From the NCBI GenBank assembly GCA_030789695.1, contig CM061133.1, positions 96,367,128 to 96,431,127 of the forward strand: a stretch of 64,000 nucleotides of DNA, in the 5' to 3' direction. The stretch comes from Scilla litardierei (taxonomy: Eukaryota > Streptophyta > Magnoliopsida > Asparagales > Asparagaceae). Below are positions 32,929 to 44,710 of this stretch, one piece after another; within the stretch, counting starts at the first letter, position 1; the number at the start of each line of letters is the position of its first letter. The notes beneath the pieces are model-generated. The model was not told the origin of the DNA, searched no databases, and saw nothing but the letters and a program-made list of their open reading frames with translations. The translations under genes and the position numbers were made by a program.

Positions 32929-34533
32929 CTACCCTACTGGATTGATATCACCTATAGCAAAAGGCGGATCCAGTATCTTTGCCGGTGCAGGCAACTGCTC
33001 CAACTGCTCCTTCCGTGGCTCCGCTAGACGCGTATGTCCACGGACTCCATCAGATTCCAGCAATGCGGCTTCCAGCATCTCTCCAAGGACTCCACCTGTA
33101 CCCTGCAAGAGATAAGCCGCATCAATCTGATGTGGATAATTCTTCCCCAAAATAAATGTATTCCAAAGAGGGTCGTCAACATAAGTATTTAAAATTAAAA
33201 ATGGTTGACAACACTTCCCTGGAAATAAATCCCTACTCTCGTATACGACGTCGATCAACTCCTTGTTGTTCGCCTCAGGTTGTTCAGGTAGCTTCGGCAT
33301 ATAAGCGTGGGTTTCATCAGGTAGCTCCTCATCATCATCAGACTTATCCCATCGCACCTCCTGATCATAGTCAATAGCATCCATGGGTGCTAACTCCTCG
33401 CTCTCCTCCTCATATATGTCCCATCGTACCTCTTGATCGTATGTACATGAATCCTGCAAAAGGCACGATGAGTCGTCAAAATCTGAATCATAAAAAACAG
33501 CATACACTGGAGGAGAATCAAATATAGGAGATGAGGGAGTAAAGAGATCTCCCTGAAGGGGAGCCATAAGCTCTGTGGGATTGTCCTCAACATCAGTGGA
33601 AGCGTGGTCCTCTGAGGGATGCTCAGCCTCTGTAGAGGGTGGGGATGGCTGCGGTAGCTCGAAAAGAGGGGGGCACAATTCGGGCTCCATCTGTGTGCAG
33701 ATGTCATCGTCTAAAGTCACGTCCTCCTCGATGGTCTGCTCCGCTACTATAGGCATGACCTCCTCAAAAATATCCTCTGATGGTATAGGCTGCTCTGACT
33801 CAGGTGGGTGGCAGGGGGAGGCGACGACGGCATAAGGTGGCTCTATAGGCTCATGTATCTCGACCATGGTGTAAAAATGGGTCTTGTGCCCCTCAATTAG
33901 AGCGTAGACTCCATCATCAATTGTGCCTGTGGAAGAGATACAATGAGTAATAAAGTTTTGAAATTCAAGCTCAAAAGGATCACCTGCCGTTATTGTCAAT
34001 GGACCGGAATTTCGAACTATGTCGACAATGCTTCTCAATAGGTCCGTGTAAGTGTCCTCCTTTGGCAACTCAGATGTCTCTATTTGTGGAGTGTTGATGG
34101 TATAAAGGTGGATATGATCACCTTCAAGTGAAGCATACACTCCATCTACGATAGTACCTGCGCTAGAGACATTAGCCATAACAAAATCGATGAATACTTG
34201 GTCGTATGGTTTACTTACCGTAACGGTTAGTGAACCGGTAGATCGAGCATCATCTATCATTTGCTCCAAGGCAGCTGCCAACTGTAGATCACTGAACTTC
34301 CCCACTTGCATCCTCTTCAAAAATTCACGTGAGGGTCCCTTTAGCCTTCTAGTGAAGATATCAAATAGCGTGGAGTCATTCCACTCATGGTCTGACTCCG
34401 TCTGGAACATTTCTAACATTCCTTCAAACCTAGACAAGGCTTCCCCGAAGGATTCTCCATCAGCCTGATAGAATGCAGCGAGATATATGTAGGATTGTAT
34501 AGAGCCCGCTCGCATTTTCCTTGGAAGCAACAT
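32929..34533 (-). CDS. Element C Gag-like protein with duplicated module
   Basis: 534 residues, uninterrupted. The first ~95 resemble the end of an Athila/Tat gag domain (FYQADGESFGEALSRFEGML, then LFDIFTRRLKGPSREFLKRM). Two copies of a ~60-residue module follow, at about 87-146 and 163-224. Both have the pattern TG/SG-LT-T...P....F..F.....S..GTI.DGVYA..EG....YT. A single copy begins the D pol protein. The remainder is acidic and proline-rich, with a repeated YDQEVRWD. I see no zinc knuckle, protease or enzyme motif. A splice acceptor-like TTGTTGCAG lies just upstream, so an upstream exon is possible. Confidence 0.7.
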   Translation of the reverse strand: MLLPRKMRAGSIQSYIYLAAFYQADGESFGEALSRFEGMLEMFQTESDHEWNDSTLFDIFTRRLKGPSREFLKRMQVGKFSDLQLAAALEQMIDDARSTGSLTVTVSKPYDQVFIDFVMANVSSAGTIVDGVYASLEGDHIHLYTINTPQIETSELPKEDTYTDLLRSIVDIVRNSGPLTITAGDPFELEFQNFITHCISSTGTIDDGVYALIEGHKTHFYTMVEIHEPIEPPYAVVASPCHPPESEQPIPSEDIFEEVMPIVAEQTIEEDVTLDDDICTQMEPELCPPLFELPQPSPPSTEAEHPSEDHASTDVEDNPTELMAPLQGDLFTPSSPIFDSPPVYAVFYDSDFDDSSCLLQDSCTYDQEVRWDIYEEESEELAPMDAIDYDQEVRWDKSDDDEELPDETHAYMPKLPEQPEANNKELIDVVYESRDLFPGKCCQPFLILNTYVDDPLWNTFILGKNYPHQIDAAYLLQGTGGVLGEMLEAALLESDGVRGHTRLAEPRKEQLEQLPAPAKILDPPFAIGDINPVG

Positions 34534-34732
34534 CGCTGCAACAACTGTACCTGATCAATCAAAGTAAACAACCTGAAAAAGACGTCAGTGGTACAAAGAG
34601 AGATAAAGATAATAATAGTAGCAGGTGGTGGGGAAAAAATCTCTCTCAAATTTTTTTTGTTTTGTTTTGTTTTTTTAATGTAATCAAATCAACCTAATTG
34701 TGACAAATTGGCACCCAACGGGAAACACCTCC

Positions 34733-34747
34733 CCGGCAACGGCGCCA
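34733..34747 (-). other. Primer-binding site of element C (Asp-tRNA type)
   Basis: Minus strand TGGCGCCGTTGCCGG, six bases from the LTR end. Sites starting TGGCGCCGTTG are, to my knowledge, characteristic of Athila/Tat elements and pair with tRNA-Asp. Confidence 0.75.
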
Positions 34748-34753
34748 AAAACT

Positions 34754-36871
34754 TGATCGCTCCAAAATGCAACCCAAGAGCACGACCAAAAACTTGATTG
34801 GCCCCGGATATACACCCGGAGAACGATTGTAGTTTTACCGCAAGCGCACGGCAAAGTGGCAAGCGGGTATCGAACACGAGGAGGTGGTGTTGGCTCCAAT
34901 CTATCCTAGGTTGGTTTGACTACGAATGTTTTATTGGTGGAGATGGTTATGGAATGATATAATGGAAATGGTGGTGGATGTCGGTGTCGATGATAAAGAA
35001 ATCGGTCAAATATCGATTTAAATACAATATAATAAAAGAGGGAATTTGCCTTGCGGCGATCCTGTCACAATCGTCGGGCAAAGTGTGGGGATATAAAATC
35101 AAATAAAGACGTCTAGGGCTAGGGAATTCCCACTACGGATCGTCATACATCATTGTAAATAGTGAATCTCAATATTACTAGACTTGTGTTGAGGTGAACT
35201 AGTCGTAACTGAATAGAGAACCAAGCTCACGCTCTCGCGCTATTGCCGGTCTATAGCAACCTAGATTAGGGCCCAATCTCTTGCAAACCGTAACCTAAGC
35301 CGCTAGCATGAAGATTGACATCATCGTCCAATCGCTCCTCGAGCCCACTCTCGTGCAAACCCAAGTTACGATCTAGGTTGTGATAGTTCGTATTCGTCCA
35401 ATCTCTTGCAAACGAATATGTGTATAGATTTACAATTAAAAATCCTAGCTTTGGTCCAATCTCTTGCAAACCAAATCTAGAGAAACCCAATTGTAAACCT
35501 AAATCGAATATCTAGGCCTTCCCATCGATTAGAATCCAATCTCTTGCAAATCCCAAATCGATGGAAATCCCTAGCTATCCGTAGGAAATCAATCACAACC
35601 TAACCTCCTAGCAATTCTAGCAATTTAGAAATTCATTCATCACAAATATGAAATTAGATCCATAGGGTTCATCCCCATGCCCTAGAACAACAAATCTACT
35701 CTAGCATAGCAATAAGCATATGAGAATCAATAAAAATCATTGCTTGCATACAAAAAGATAGAAAAACAAAGATTCAAATAAAAAGAAGAAAATACTTAGC
35801 TTGATGAAGATCTTCAATCCAAAATACAAGCTTTTAGATCCAAGAGGGGGCCTAGGGCATGACCTAACCTCTAAAATAATCCTAAGAGAAACATATGTGG
35901 CTAAGAAAACATAATGGGGATCCCCCTCTAATGGTGGCTACAAAACCCTTAAATACTCTCCCCAAAATCCTAGCAAATAACCCTAGAAAACCCCTCAAAT
36001 TCGTGCCCAAAACAGCCCAAACTGAAACTTAGAATCTGGGCCCAGGCCGCACTCGGCCGAGTGGAATATGTGACCCGGCCGAGTGGAAATTCCAGCACTG
36101 CAGCATCAACTTGAAGAAATTCCCCAGATTTCATCCGACCTCCGATTTGCGCGTTCTTGGCGGCGTTGGAACCGTCATTGAGTCTACTATCCATAAAAAA
36201 TATGAGAAAAATACTTTAATTGCTGGAATGATATCAGATTTCAAAAGAGTGAGAGGCTATCTGAAAATCTGGGCGCTGCGTATCCTCGGCATCACTCGGC
36301 CGAGTGGCAAATGTCACTCGGCCGAGGGGCTTTTGGAACTCGGACGAGTCGGAGCTCGTAGTCGACTGACGGATTACAGAGAGTTGGACATTTTGGCTTG
36401 CCGTCGTCTGGGTGCCACTCGGGCGGACGGAGTCTCCGCACTCGGCCGAGTGGGCGTGCGATGCTCGGCCGAGTGCACGCTGATACATCTCTGTTGCGTG
36501 TCCGATCTGGCCGGCCGAGCGGGGTCTCAATGCTCGGCCGAGTGACTCCTTCACTCGGCCGAGTGGCATGCTGAAAATGCCCAATCTCCATCTTTTCGCT
36601 TCCTCGTCGCTCCTACGACGTTCTTTCTTCTTCCACTCGTCTTCCATTGCAGAATAACCCTCAAAAGGGCCATGGTTGACACTCCGGAGGGGGTGCAAAT
36701 CCTTTAAGCTCATTTTTTGCTCCCAATCGCTCCATATTTCCTGAAATCCGACAAAAACAAGAAATAGTGAAAAGCATCGCAATATTGTCGAATAATCTTG
36801 AAAACCGCAATATGAGCAATCGAAATGGCGTGAAAACATGCGGAAAAAAGGTGTAAAATATGGAGTGATCA
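34754..36871 (-). repeat. 5' LTR of element C
   Basis: 2118 bp, near-identical to 28821-30939. Hairpin array at 35261-35562, TATA-like box 35949-35955, CTCGGCCGAG array 36052-36563. It drives the genomic RNA, so its hairpin array would be in the leader. Confidence 0.93.
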
Positions 36872-38402
36872 ATTCTTCTCATGAACCTTAAGCTGACGAG
36901 ACGCATACGCCACAACATGCCCGTACTGATGCAACACACAACCGAGACCCTTGCCAGAAGCATCGCAAAAGATCTCAAATCCACCGCTGCGATCAGGCAC
37001 AGCAAGAACATGGGCAGTCGTCAGTCTCTCCCTCAGCACACCAAAAGCATTCCCACAATCACCCGACCAAACAAAAGGTACATCCTTCCGCGTCAATCTG
37101 GTCATCGGCTCAGTAATACGGGAAAAGTCCTTAATGAAACGCCGATAATATCCCGCCAAACCAAGGAAACTCCGGATCTCGGACGCTGACGACGAAACAG
37201 GCCACTCTCTGATGACCCTAATCTTCTCGAGATCCACTGAAATACCATCTCCAGTCACCACATGCCCGAGAAAAGAAACTCGGTCCAGCCAAAACTCGCA
37301 CTTTGAAAACTTAGCATACAACCGATGCTTCCTCAAAATCTCCAACACCGTCCTCAAGTGCGAGGCATGCTCTTCCTTCGACTTTGAATAGATCAGAATG
37401 TCGTCAATAAAAATAACGACAAACTTATCCAAAAAGTCATAGAAAATCAGGTTCATCAGATTCATGAAAACTGCGGGTGCGTTAGTCACGCCGAAAGGCA
37501 TAACCACAAACTCATAGTGTCCATACTTCGTCCTGAAAGCTGTCTTCGGCACATCATCCTTCTTCACCTTCGACTGATGGTAACCACTCCTCAAATCCAA
37601 TTTAGAAAACACCCTCGAACCTCCTAGCTGATCAAAAATATCATCGATGCGAGGCAACGTGTATTTATTCTTAATGGTCATCGCATTCAACTCCCGATAG
37701 TCAACGCACATGCGACGCGAACCATCCTTCTTCTTCACCAGCAGCACCGGTGCTCCCCACGAAGACACGCTGGGATTAATGTAACCCTTCTGCATAAGCT
37801 CATCCAACTGCTTCCGCAACTCTTCTAATTCCGCAGGCGCCATACGGTATGGTGCCTTCGAAATCGGCTGCGCACCTGGAATCAAATCAATAGAAAACTC
37901 CAAAGCTCGATCAGGCGGCAATCCAGACATCTCCTCGGGGAAGATGTCACCAAAATCTTGCACCACAGCTGGCCACTCCAACTCCATCTGCATAGCCACA
38001 ACATCCATCGGTCTGGCCCGAAATCTGACCGGACCCAGCGAACTGCTACTACGGCTGAACTCAAATACTGGATGTCCGGGAATCTCGAACACCACCCTCT
38101 TCCTCCGACAGTCAATCGTAGTATAGAAGCTCGCAAGCCAATCCATCCCAAAGACCGCATCGTAGTTGGTGATGTTGTGGACAATAAAATCAGCTAAAGC
38201 TCATGTCCACAAACCACCACAGAGCAAGGGCTGCACCCACGATGCACCGAGACTACTCCATTCCCCGTAACGATGTTCCAACTCTTGGAGAGAGGGGACG
38301 TCGACAAGGAATGCTTCTCCACGAAGCTCTGGGCCAAAATGCACATCGACGCACCTGAGTCAAAGAGGACTCGGGCATGGAATGTGCAAACCAAAACCAC
38401 AC
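36872..38402 (-). pseudogene. Gypsy G protease and RT
   Basis: Starts after intron 1 with [17 protein letters not shown] one-base loss near 38197 shifts the frame within protease (F reads [11 protein letters not shown] here). From 38146 the frame is open through RT ([23 protein letters not shown]) and RNase H start ([11 protein letters not shown]) to the insertion of C at KVHEKN. Confidence 0.9.
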
Positions 38403-38514
38403 CTAACAAACAGTCTAATCAATCAAATCTTATTCTAATAACATTCATACACAAGCAACCAACAAAATTTTAACAATCAACCAATTAAGAAGGAACAACT
38501 AGATTGAAAGTTAC
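38403..38514 (-). other. Predicted intron 1 of Gypsy G
   Basis: 112 nt. Donor ACAG|GTAAC, acceptor TGTTAG|GTGTG. Same exon edges as in F, with a clearly diverged interior. Unspliced RNA ends Gag about 11 codons inside the intron. Confidence 0.78.
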
Positions 38515-39642
38515 CTGTAATGACCTCATCCATGTCCAAAATCTCCTCCTCGGTCATCAAAAATGCCTGCCTCCTTGGCGGAACAGCCTGCCGAAAGGCA
38601 TGCCCTTGTGGAACAAGGGGTACCCCACGACCTGCGGGCACCGGGGCTCTCTGCTGCAACGGCGGGGCAGCAATAGGTGCCCGCCAAGGCTGCTTCAACC
38701 TCGGGCACTCCCTGAGAGCATGAGCGGGATCTCCACAGGCAATACATTGCCCCAAGAACTTCCTACACGATTCCTTGATATGGCCCTCCTTGCCACAGAA
38801 ATGGCAAGTCTTCCGAACAGGCCCTCCTGGCCTCTTAAACTGAACAGGCTGGTTCGGCCTGAATCCAGGTCTAACCACAGCTCTCGCCTGTTCCACAGGC
38901 CTCTTCCCAGCACCAACAATAGACCCCTCCTCTGGTTCACGAGCAGCTCCTGCCTCTTGGCTGCTACTAAAACCTTCTGATAAGATTCCCGGTCGGAAGA
39001 GGTCACAAAACTCTGGAGCTCCAAAGCAAGTCCCTGCAGGAACCTCTGAGCTCTCTCCTCAGCGTCCTGCACCATCTTCGGTGCAAACCGACTCAGCCTC
39101 ATGAACTCTTGGTGATACCGGTCCACCGACGAGCTTCCCTGCTTCAGATCGATAAAACGCTGCAGCATCTCTTCCCTTGCAGCTTTTGGGAAGAACTCAC
39201 CATCAAATCTGGCCTTGAAGGTAGCCCAGACGATCGGCTCCTCCAACATCTTCTCTTCAGCATCCCACCAATTCCTGGCGTTATCCCTCAGCTGGCGCTT
39301 TGCCAAGTCAACCCAACTAACTTCGTTGACCTTGGACATCTTCAGATTTTCCTCGATATTCCTCATCCATTCATCAGCAGCTAGTGGACCTTCGGTTCCA
39401 TCAAAGTATGCAGGACCCAGCTCCCTGAACTGCTTCGCCCCAGGCTCAGGGCGAGGGGCTTCCACTACCCGAGCAGCTCGAGCCACCGGAGCATTCTGTA
39501 CCTGCAGAAGCACACCCTGCTGAACTTGCATCATCTGCATCATCATCCGCATCATCTCTCCGTTAGTGGGCTCCCGCTCAGGCTCCTCGTCATGAGAGGG
39601 CGCACCACTACCACCACCACGGGTGATTCGCCTTCCTGCCAT
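38515..39642 (-). pseudogene. Gypsy G gag (frameshifted)
   Basis: Same protein as F gag: MAGRRITRGGGSG start, gag domain with ARNWWDAEEK and RYHQEFMRLSRFAP, CCHC knuckle CHFCGKEGHIKESC. Gln is intact at the site of the F stop (KRQELL). A one-base loss near 38930 splits it into two overlapping frames. Confidence 0.9.
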
Positions 39643-39783
39643 CTAATGACACAGAAAACGAAACAATTAGACTCATAGCTTAGGGCTCAGATGTCGAACT
39701 TATTTGTTGGACAATCTTATATTATTATCGTTATCCCAATAATTGCAGTTACAGAAGGACCTGCATGGGCCACCACTAAAACC
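39643..39783 (-). other. Gypsy G leader and primer-site region
   Basis: 141 nt between LTR and gag. The bases next to the LTR (GGTTTTAGTGGTGGCCC, minus strand) are identical to those in F; primer tRNA unassigned. Confidence 0.5.
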
Positions 39784-42319
39784 TGTCACGCCCAGCTTCC
39801 CTAAAATGGAGGCGAGACGTGAGAAGGTCCGCTCAAGCGTGGAGCTGTGAAGCTGCACGCCCGATAAGCGTAAATTTAGTATAAGCAGGTCCCTGTAATT
39901 GCAAACGAAACAACAACAATAATTATAATAATATGAGACGGATATGAAATACCAATCCCACAGTTTGTCCACAAAATATTCAACATCACAGAAAAGCCAC
40001 CAGGCTAAAAGAAAGAGTCTAAAGGCCCAGAACAAGGCCAAACAAAAATACAAACATAACAGAGTATCAAACTAGGTGCCACGCACCGACAACCTAAGCA
40101 ATCTAACAAACTAGACGTAGACACTAAGACTGATCTCCAGTGTCTACGAAGTCCTCGTCCAACACGGGCGCAAGCTCGGCGTCCGCAAACACCTCACCCT
40201 CAGCAAGCAACTCTGGCTCGGGGTCTAACATGTGTCACCCAATAGAGAAAAGGGGGCACATGTCAGCAAGTCTAAAAGACTTGGGCAAGGAAACTGAAAG
40301 TAACTAACAACCTAGCACGTACAACATTAAACAATGACATGACAGTTTAGTTGATGCAGCAGTTTAAAAGAGAGACAAGCACACACGATGTAGCGAAAGC
40401 TACCAATTCACTAATCACTTTTCACTTATCACTGTTTATCACTTAGTGCATAGAGAGTCCACCTGCTGGCCAGCTCGTGGCTCAGGCCGCTTATCTCTTA
40501 TCAATATTAATCACTTATACACTAGAGATTTCGCCTGCTGGCCGGAGTGGCGGATCAGGCCAACTCGGGGCTCATGTGGCCGCATATCTCTTACCCCACC
40601 CATATGTGTCGAGCGTTGGGGTTTCCAACTACATGGCCCGCTTCTAGAACACGAGCCAGGAAAATAATAGTATTGTAGCGTGTGCTACACAATCACGATG
40701 AATAATCAATATGCAATGCCATGAACAGATATTTGCGTACCGTTAATAGGAATTAAACATGACAGGCAAAGATGCAGGAATGATATGAACAGATAATTGC
40801 GTACCGTTAATTGAATTTAAACGTGACATACAAGCATAATGAGGGTGACGGATCTAGCTTCGTTGTCAAGCTAGATCAAAGGCGTCCAGACAGCTATCCT
40901 TTCACTGTCTAGTCTCTTTTATGCTAAAACAAGGTAATGGCCTAAGCACGGCCTAAACAACAAGGGTAGCAAGTTTCACTTGCCTGATACCGGGGTTGAC
41001 GAGCAATGAAGATCGTCACAAGCTAAACTACGGATGGATCACTGTTATGGCAAAACAATCATTAGAACAACGATTCTAAATCGATTTCTTATTAGAATCC
41101 TAACTTCTAATAATCCATTTTATTAGGGTTTCACAATGTCAATGGGGGTTATGCTAAAACTAAAGGAATCGAGTATTACCGTAAAGAAGCGGAGGAACGA
41201 TGCCGAGCAACCACGGCAACGGAAGAACGATCCGGCTCAGATCTGGAAATGAGGGAAAAATCTGGAGAAATGGGTTTTGATGTGGATTTTGGGGGTTTGA
41301 TGAAGGTTTGGGGAAGATGGAAGGTGAGTTGTGACTAGGGAGGGTTTGGATGATGGAGGATGAGCTTGGGATGGAGGATTAATGGTTTGAGGAAGATGGG
41401 GGCTCAATGGGGGAGAAATTAGGGTTTTAGGTCGTGAGAGAGAAGAAGAAAACGTTTGGAGGGGTATTTATAGAGTTTGGTGGCGGCTAGGGCAAAACTA
41501 GGGTTAACAGCACTGGTTAGTCGGTCAAAGAACAACCACTGACCGACTAGTTTGGGAACTAGTCGGTCGGTTGACCAATACAGACCGACTAAGTGTAAAC
41601 AGTAGCTTCAGTCGAAAACCTGAACTAAGAGTTAGTCGGTCAAAGAACAACTACTGACCGACTAGTTTGACATCTAGTCGGTCGATGACCGTTCTTAGAC
41701 TGACTAAGAGTAAACAGTAACTCGACTGTACAGAAGAACTAAGAATTAGTCGGTCTGAGTACAAAACTTAACCGACTAGTTTAACAACTAGTCGGTCGAA
41801 AGATGAACTTAGACCGACTAATAATGAACAGTACTGATACCAAGAAAATAGTAAATGAGTTAGTCGGTTAAAGAAGCATTGCAGACCGACTAGTTTGCAA
41901 CCTAGTCGGTCAACCAATGTTCTTAGACCGACTAACGACAAACAGTAACTCCTGAATAACTTTTCAAGCCCGCTAGTCGGTTCAAGAAGGTTTTCCGACC
42001 GACTGGATCGTCATCTAGTCGGTCGGTGCCACTTCTTATACCGGCTAACGTGCACCAAAAGTTCCGAAATGGAGCGCTAAGCTCCGGGATGCTTTCCTAA
42101 GTCTCCTAGGCTCGTTCTAACTCTAAGATATCGACGTTATGAAGCCCGTCACGAATGACTTACTTCAAACACACCGACCGACGGAAGAATCTAGAGAATC
42201 ACGACGAAACGGACGAAAATGAAAACTACGGAGACGGAAAAAGGAAATCACAACAAGGGAAAGCAATCAAATATATAATATTCATAATAAAATCAATACA
42301 TGAAAAACCAGTCGTTACA
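39784..42319 (-). repeat. 5' LTR of Gypsy G
   Basis: 2536 bp, plus-strand ends TGTCACGCCC and GTTACA, same length as the reassembled 3' LTR. TATA-like box 41465-41472, U3 palindromic array 41518-42050. Confidence 0.94.
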
Positions 42320-42324
42320 CAAAT
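42320..42324. other. Target-site duplication CAAAT, right of Gypsy G
   Basis: Second copy of the 5-bp duplication found at 8822-8826. Confidence 0.93.
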
Positions 42325-43371
42325 GGTTTTTCCATGCTTGATGAAGATAAATGTGTATATATCAAGAGGATTAAGAGCAAGTATGTTATTATGTCTCTAT
42401 ATGTAGATGACATTTTAATAGCCGGAAATGACAAGGGCTTTGTGATGGATATCAAGGCTTGGCTTTCATCAGTTTTTGAGATGAAAGACATGGGAGAAGC
42501 CGCATATATCCTTGGAGTTAAGATTTCAAGGAATCGTTCGAAGAAACTTCTCTCTCTTTCACAAGAGACTTATATAAAGAAGGTTCTAGAACGTTTTAAT
42601 ATGCAAGACTGCAAGTCCATTGATACTCCTATAAGCAAAAACGATAATTTATGTCTGAAATCGTGTCCAAAGAACCAAAAGGAAAAGAAAATTATGGAAA
42701 AAGTTACATATTCCAGTGCAGTTGGTAGTCTTATGTACGCTATGATGTGTACAAGACCGGACATCTGTTTTGCCGTTGGAATGGTAAGTCGTTACTAATC
42801 CAATCCATGGCAAGTACACTGGAAAGCGGTTAAGAGGATAATGCGGTATCTTAAAGGAACTGTAGACTATGCTTTATGCTATCAAGGAGATGCCTTGAGG
42901 CTCAAAGGCTACACTGATGCTGATTGGGTGGGTGATCTCGATGAGTGACGATCGACCTCAGGATATGTTTTTCTACTCGGATCTGGTGCAATATCCTGGA
43001 GTAGCAAGAAACAATCCTGCATCGCACTCTCAACAATGGAAGCCGAGTTTGTAGCATTTAGCATGGCAGTCCAAGAAGCTGTTTGGCTTAGAAAGTTCTT
43101 AGACAGGCTAATTGATGCAAGTGACTCATGTGCTGTACCAATACACAGTGACAGTCAAGCATCTATAGCCTATGTCAAAGATCCAAAATTCCATTGTAAG
43201 ACCAAACACATTGATATCCGCTACAAATTTGCAAAAGACTATGATAAGACCAAGAAGGTAGACATTAGGTACATATCTACGCATGAGATGATAGTGGATC
43301 CGCTTACAAAGGCGATCCCCAAAGATGTGTTTTACAAACACTTATCATCTCAAGGATTGCGTAAGAGCTGA
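42325..43371 (+). pseudogene. Copia E RT C-terminus and RNase H
   Basis: Contains the RT active site LYVDDILIAGND, then AYILGVKISR, the connection region and an RNase H with [17 protein letters not shown] and [10 protein letters not shown]. It ends at [11 protein letters not shown]. Two stops interrupt it: a TAA after VSRY (CAA expected) and a TGA after GDLDE (CGA expected). It is the only copy in the window that keeps RNase H and so defines the deletion in A and B. Confidence 0.9.
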
Positions 43372-44385
43372 GTTGTACCAATGTAAATTCCCATGTCTAT
43401 GAAAGATCAAATTTAATAAAAGAATAAGTTCTTTTCAACATTGCATATGAGTTTCTTGAAAATGTTTGTGTACATTTCTTTTATCTCAACTGTATTTTCT
43501 AGTATGTCGGACAGATTGAGGTTGGCTCTCTCACATGAGCAACCGCCTTTATTCTATCAGACGGATAAGATAAAGATGAGACCTGTTTAAAGTCAAAATC
43601 ATCAGACGGATGATTTAGAGTCATGACTTAAAAAAAATGGTCGTATGAAAGATCTGCATCATATGGATGGTTGCAAAAGATCTAAGAAGATTTTTAATCT
43701 TATCTGTCTTATGCGGGATGTGGGTCCAGGAGATCAATGAGTAATAAAAGGGACTCAAAGTCAGACATTGTGGTGTCTGACCATCATCCTTACAACATCA
43801 TTAAGACATACGCTCCCTGGGAAAGGAGTGATGTTGTAATACGTATTCATACTACGTATGCATTTTGACCATTGGGTTAAAATAGTAATTGTGTTTACTA
43901 TTATGTGAGACCCAAAGACCACATGGGTCTTAACTTCTTACCCTTATGGACTCTAATTGGTTCCTTTAGATTTGACAGGGTGATCGCTATCTTAGCATGT
44001 TGCTTATGGACTATGGTCAATTCGGTCCGGCGGGGCATGTTAGAAAAGCGAGTCAAGTCAAGATCGAAAGGATCGCAAGAAGAGGAAGATTAATTTCATA
44101 TTCACATTTTGATTTTAGAGATTCAAAGCTGGCCAGCCTATTGTAATCCAGATGGGATTCAATTGTTGAATATAAAGTATAAGAAATGTGAAAAAATAAT
44201 CTAGGATAAAACATGCATTGATCTACTCAACTTTGCACCCCAAAGAGTGTTGTGTATCTCTAACAAGTGCACAACAGCGGACTCTATGCGCATAACGGTT
44301 ACACGGTCTATTTCTCGGTATGATAAATTGAAGAACTAAAGGAAAAGATGTTTCCTTACAATCCCCTCAAGTGTGAGTGGGAGAA
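43372..44385 (+). other. Copia E 3' non-coding region, 3' LTR missing
   Basis: Diverged relative of 20394-21444. It reaches the polypurine tract GTGAGTGGGAGA at about 44373-44384, and the sequence then switches to inverse gag where TGTTGG should begin. Confidence 0.8.
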
Positions 44386-44710
44386 AGATGCGCATTATGT
44401 CATCGGCCATACTGGACAACAATGTAATGCGAGCAATCTTGTTCTTCCGAGACCAAGCATCGAAAGCTTCCTTGTCTCTTCTGTGTTGGGCCGTAGTGCC
44501 CAACTCTGGTTCAATCATTTTGTTCTTCAGAGTTTCGAGCACATCTTGCTCCTCTAGAACATATTGTATTTTCATGGACCATAGTTTGTAATTATCGCCG
44601 TTGAGTTTTTCACCTTTGTTTAACTCAGCGACGATGTTCTTGGAAGCGGAAGATATTTTAGCTTTAAAATGCTGCAAAAGATATAAAAAGAAGGTTCGAT
44701 CAAAAAACAT
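44386..44710 (-). pseudogene. Copia gag fragment I, inverted
   Basis: First ~100 codons of the same Gag (ISSASKNIVAELNKGEKL to SSMADDIMRIF) on the strand opposite to E. Copia similarity continues to about 44735 and then ends. No LTR or TIR at either edge, so this is a rearrangement scar or the remnant of a deleted inverted neighbour. Confidence 0.85.

Larger units (their letters stand above)
28821..36871 (-). mobile_element. Element C: gag-only long-LTR retrotransposon (Athila-like, TR-GAG type)
   Basis: LTRs of 2119 and 2118 bp, near-identical, and target duplication ATTCT (28816-28820, 36872-36876) in Gypsy G RNase H. The same site is uninterrupted in F near 970. The primer site is Asp-type as in Athila/Tat elements. 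The 3.8-kb interior has one long ORF (gag-like) and no RT, RNase H or integrase, so movement must depend on enzymes supplied in trans. Confidence 0.92.
8827..42319 (-). mobile_element. Ty3/Gypsy element G, nested host of A, B and C
   Basis: With A (9601-25140) and C (28821-36871) and their duplications removed, a complete element of about 9.9 kb remains: LTR, gag, pol with chromodomain-like tail, polypurine tract, LTR. Both LTRs total 2536 bp. It is the same family as F, with the same two intron positions. Frameshifts in gag and protease and a stop in integrase make it inactive. Confidence 0.93.
6395..44386 (+). mobile_element. Ty1/Copia element E, oldest host, split by Gypsy F and G
   Basis: Two blocks (6395-8826 and 42320-44386) form one copia gag-pol reading leftward end to right. 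Skipping G and one copy of CAAAT, the RT frame continues across the junction without loss. The 5' part (LTR, leader, most of gag) lies beyond F, off the window. The 3' LTR is absent: the sequence breaks just after the polypurine tract at about 44385. Nonsense changes in several places mark it as old. Confidence 0.88.

Noticed and set aside
1..42319. F and G as two parts of one Gypsy element
   Set aside because: Their overlapping gag and pol regions are different copies with different mutations, and G has its own complete LTR pair and target duplication.
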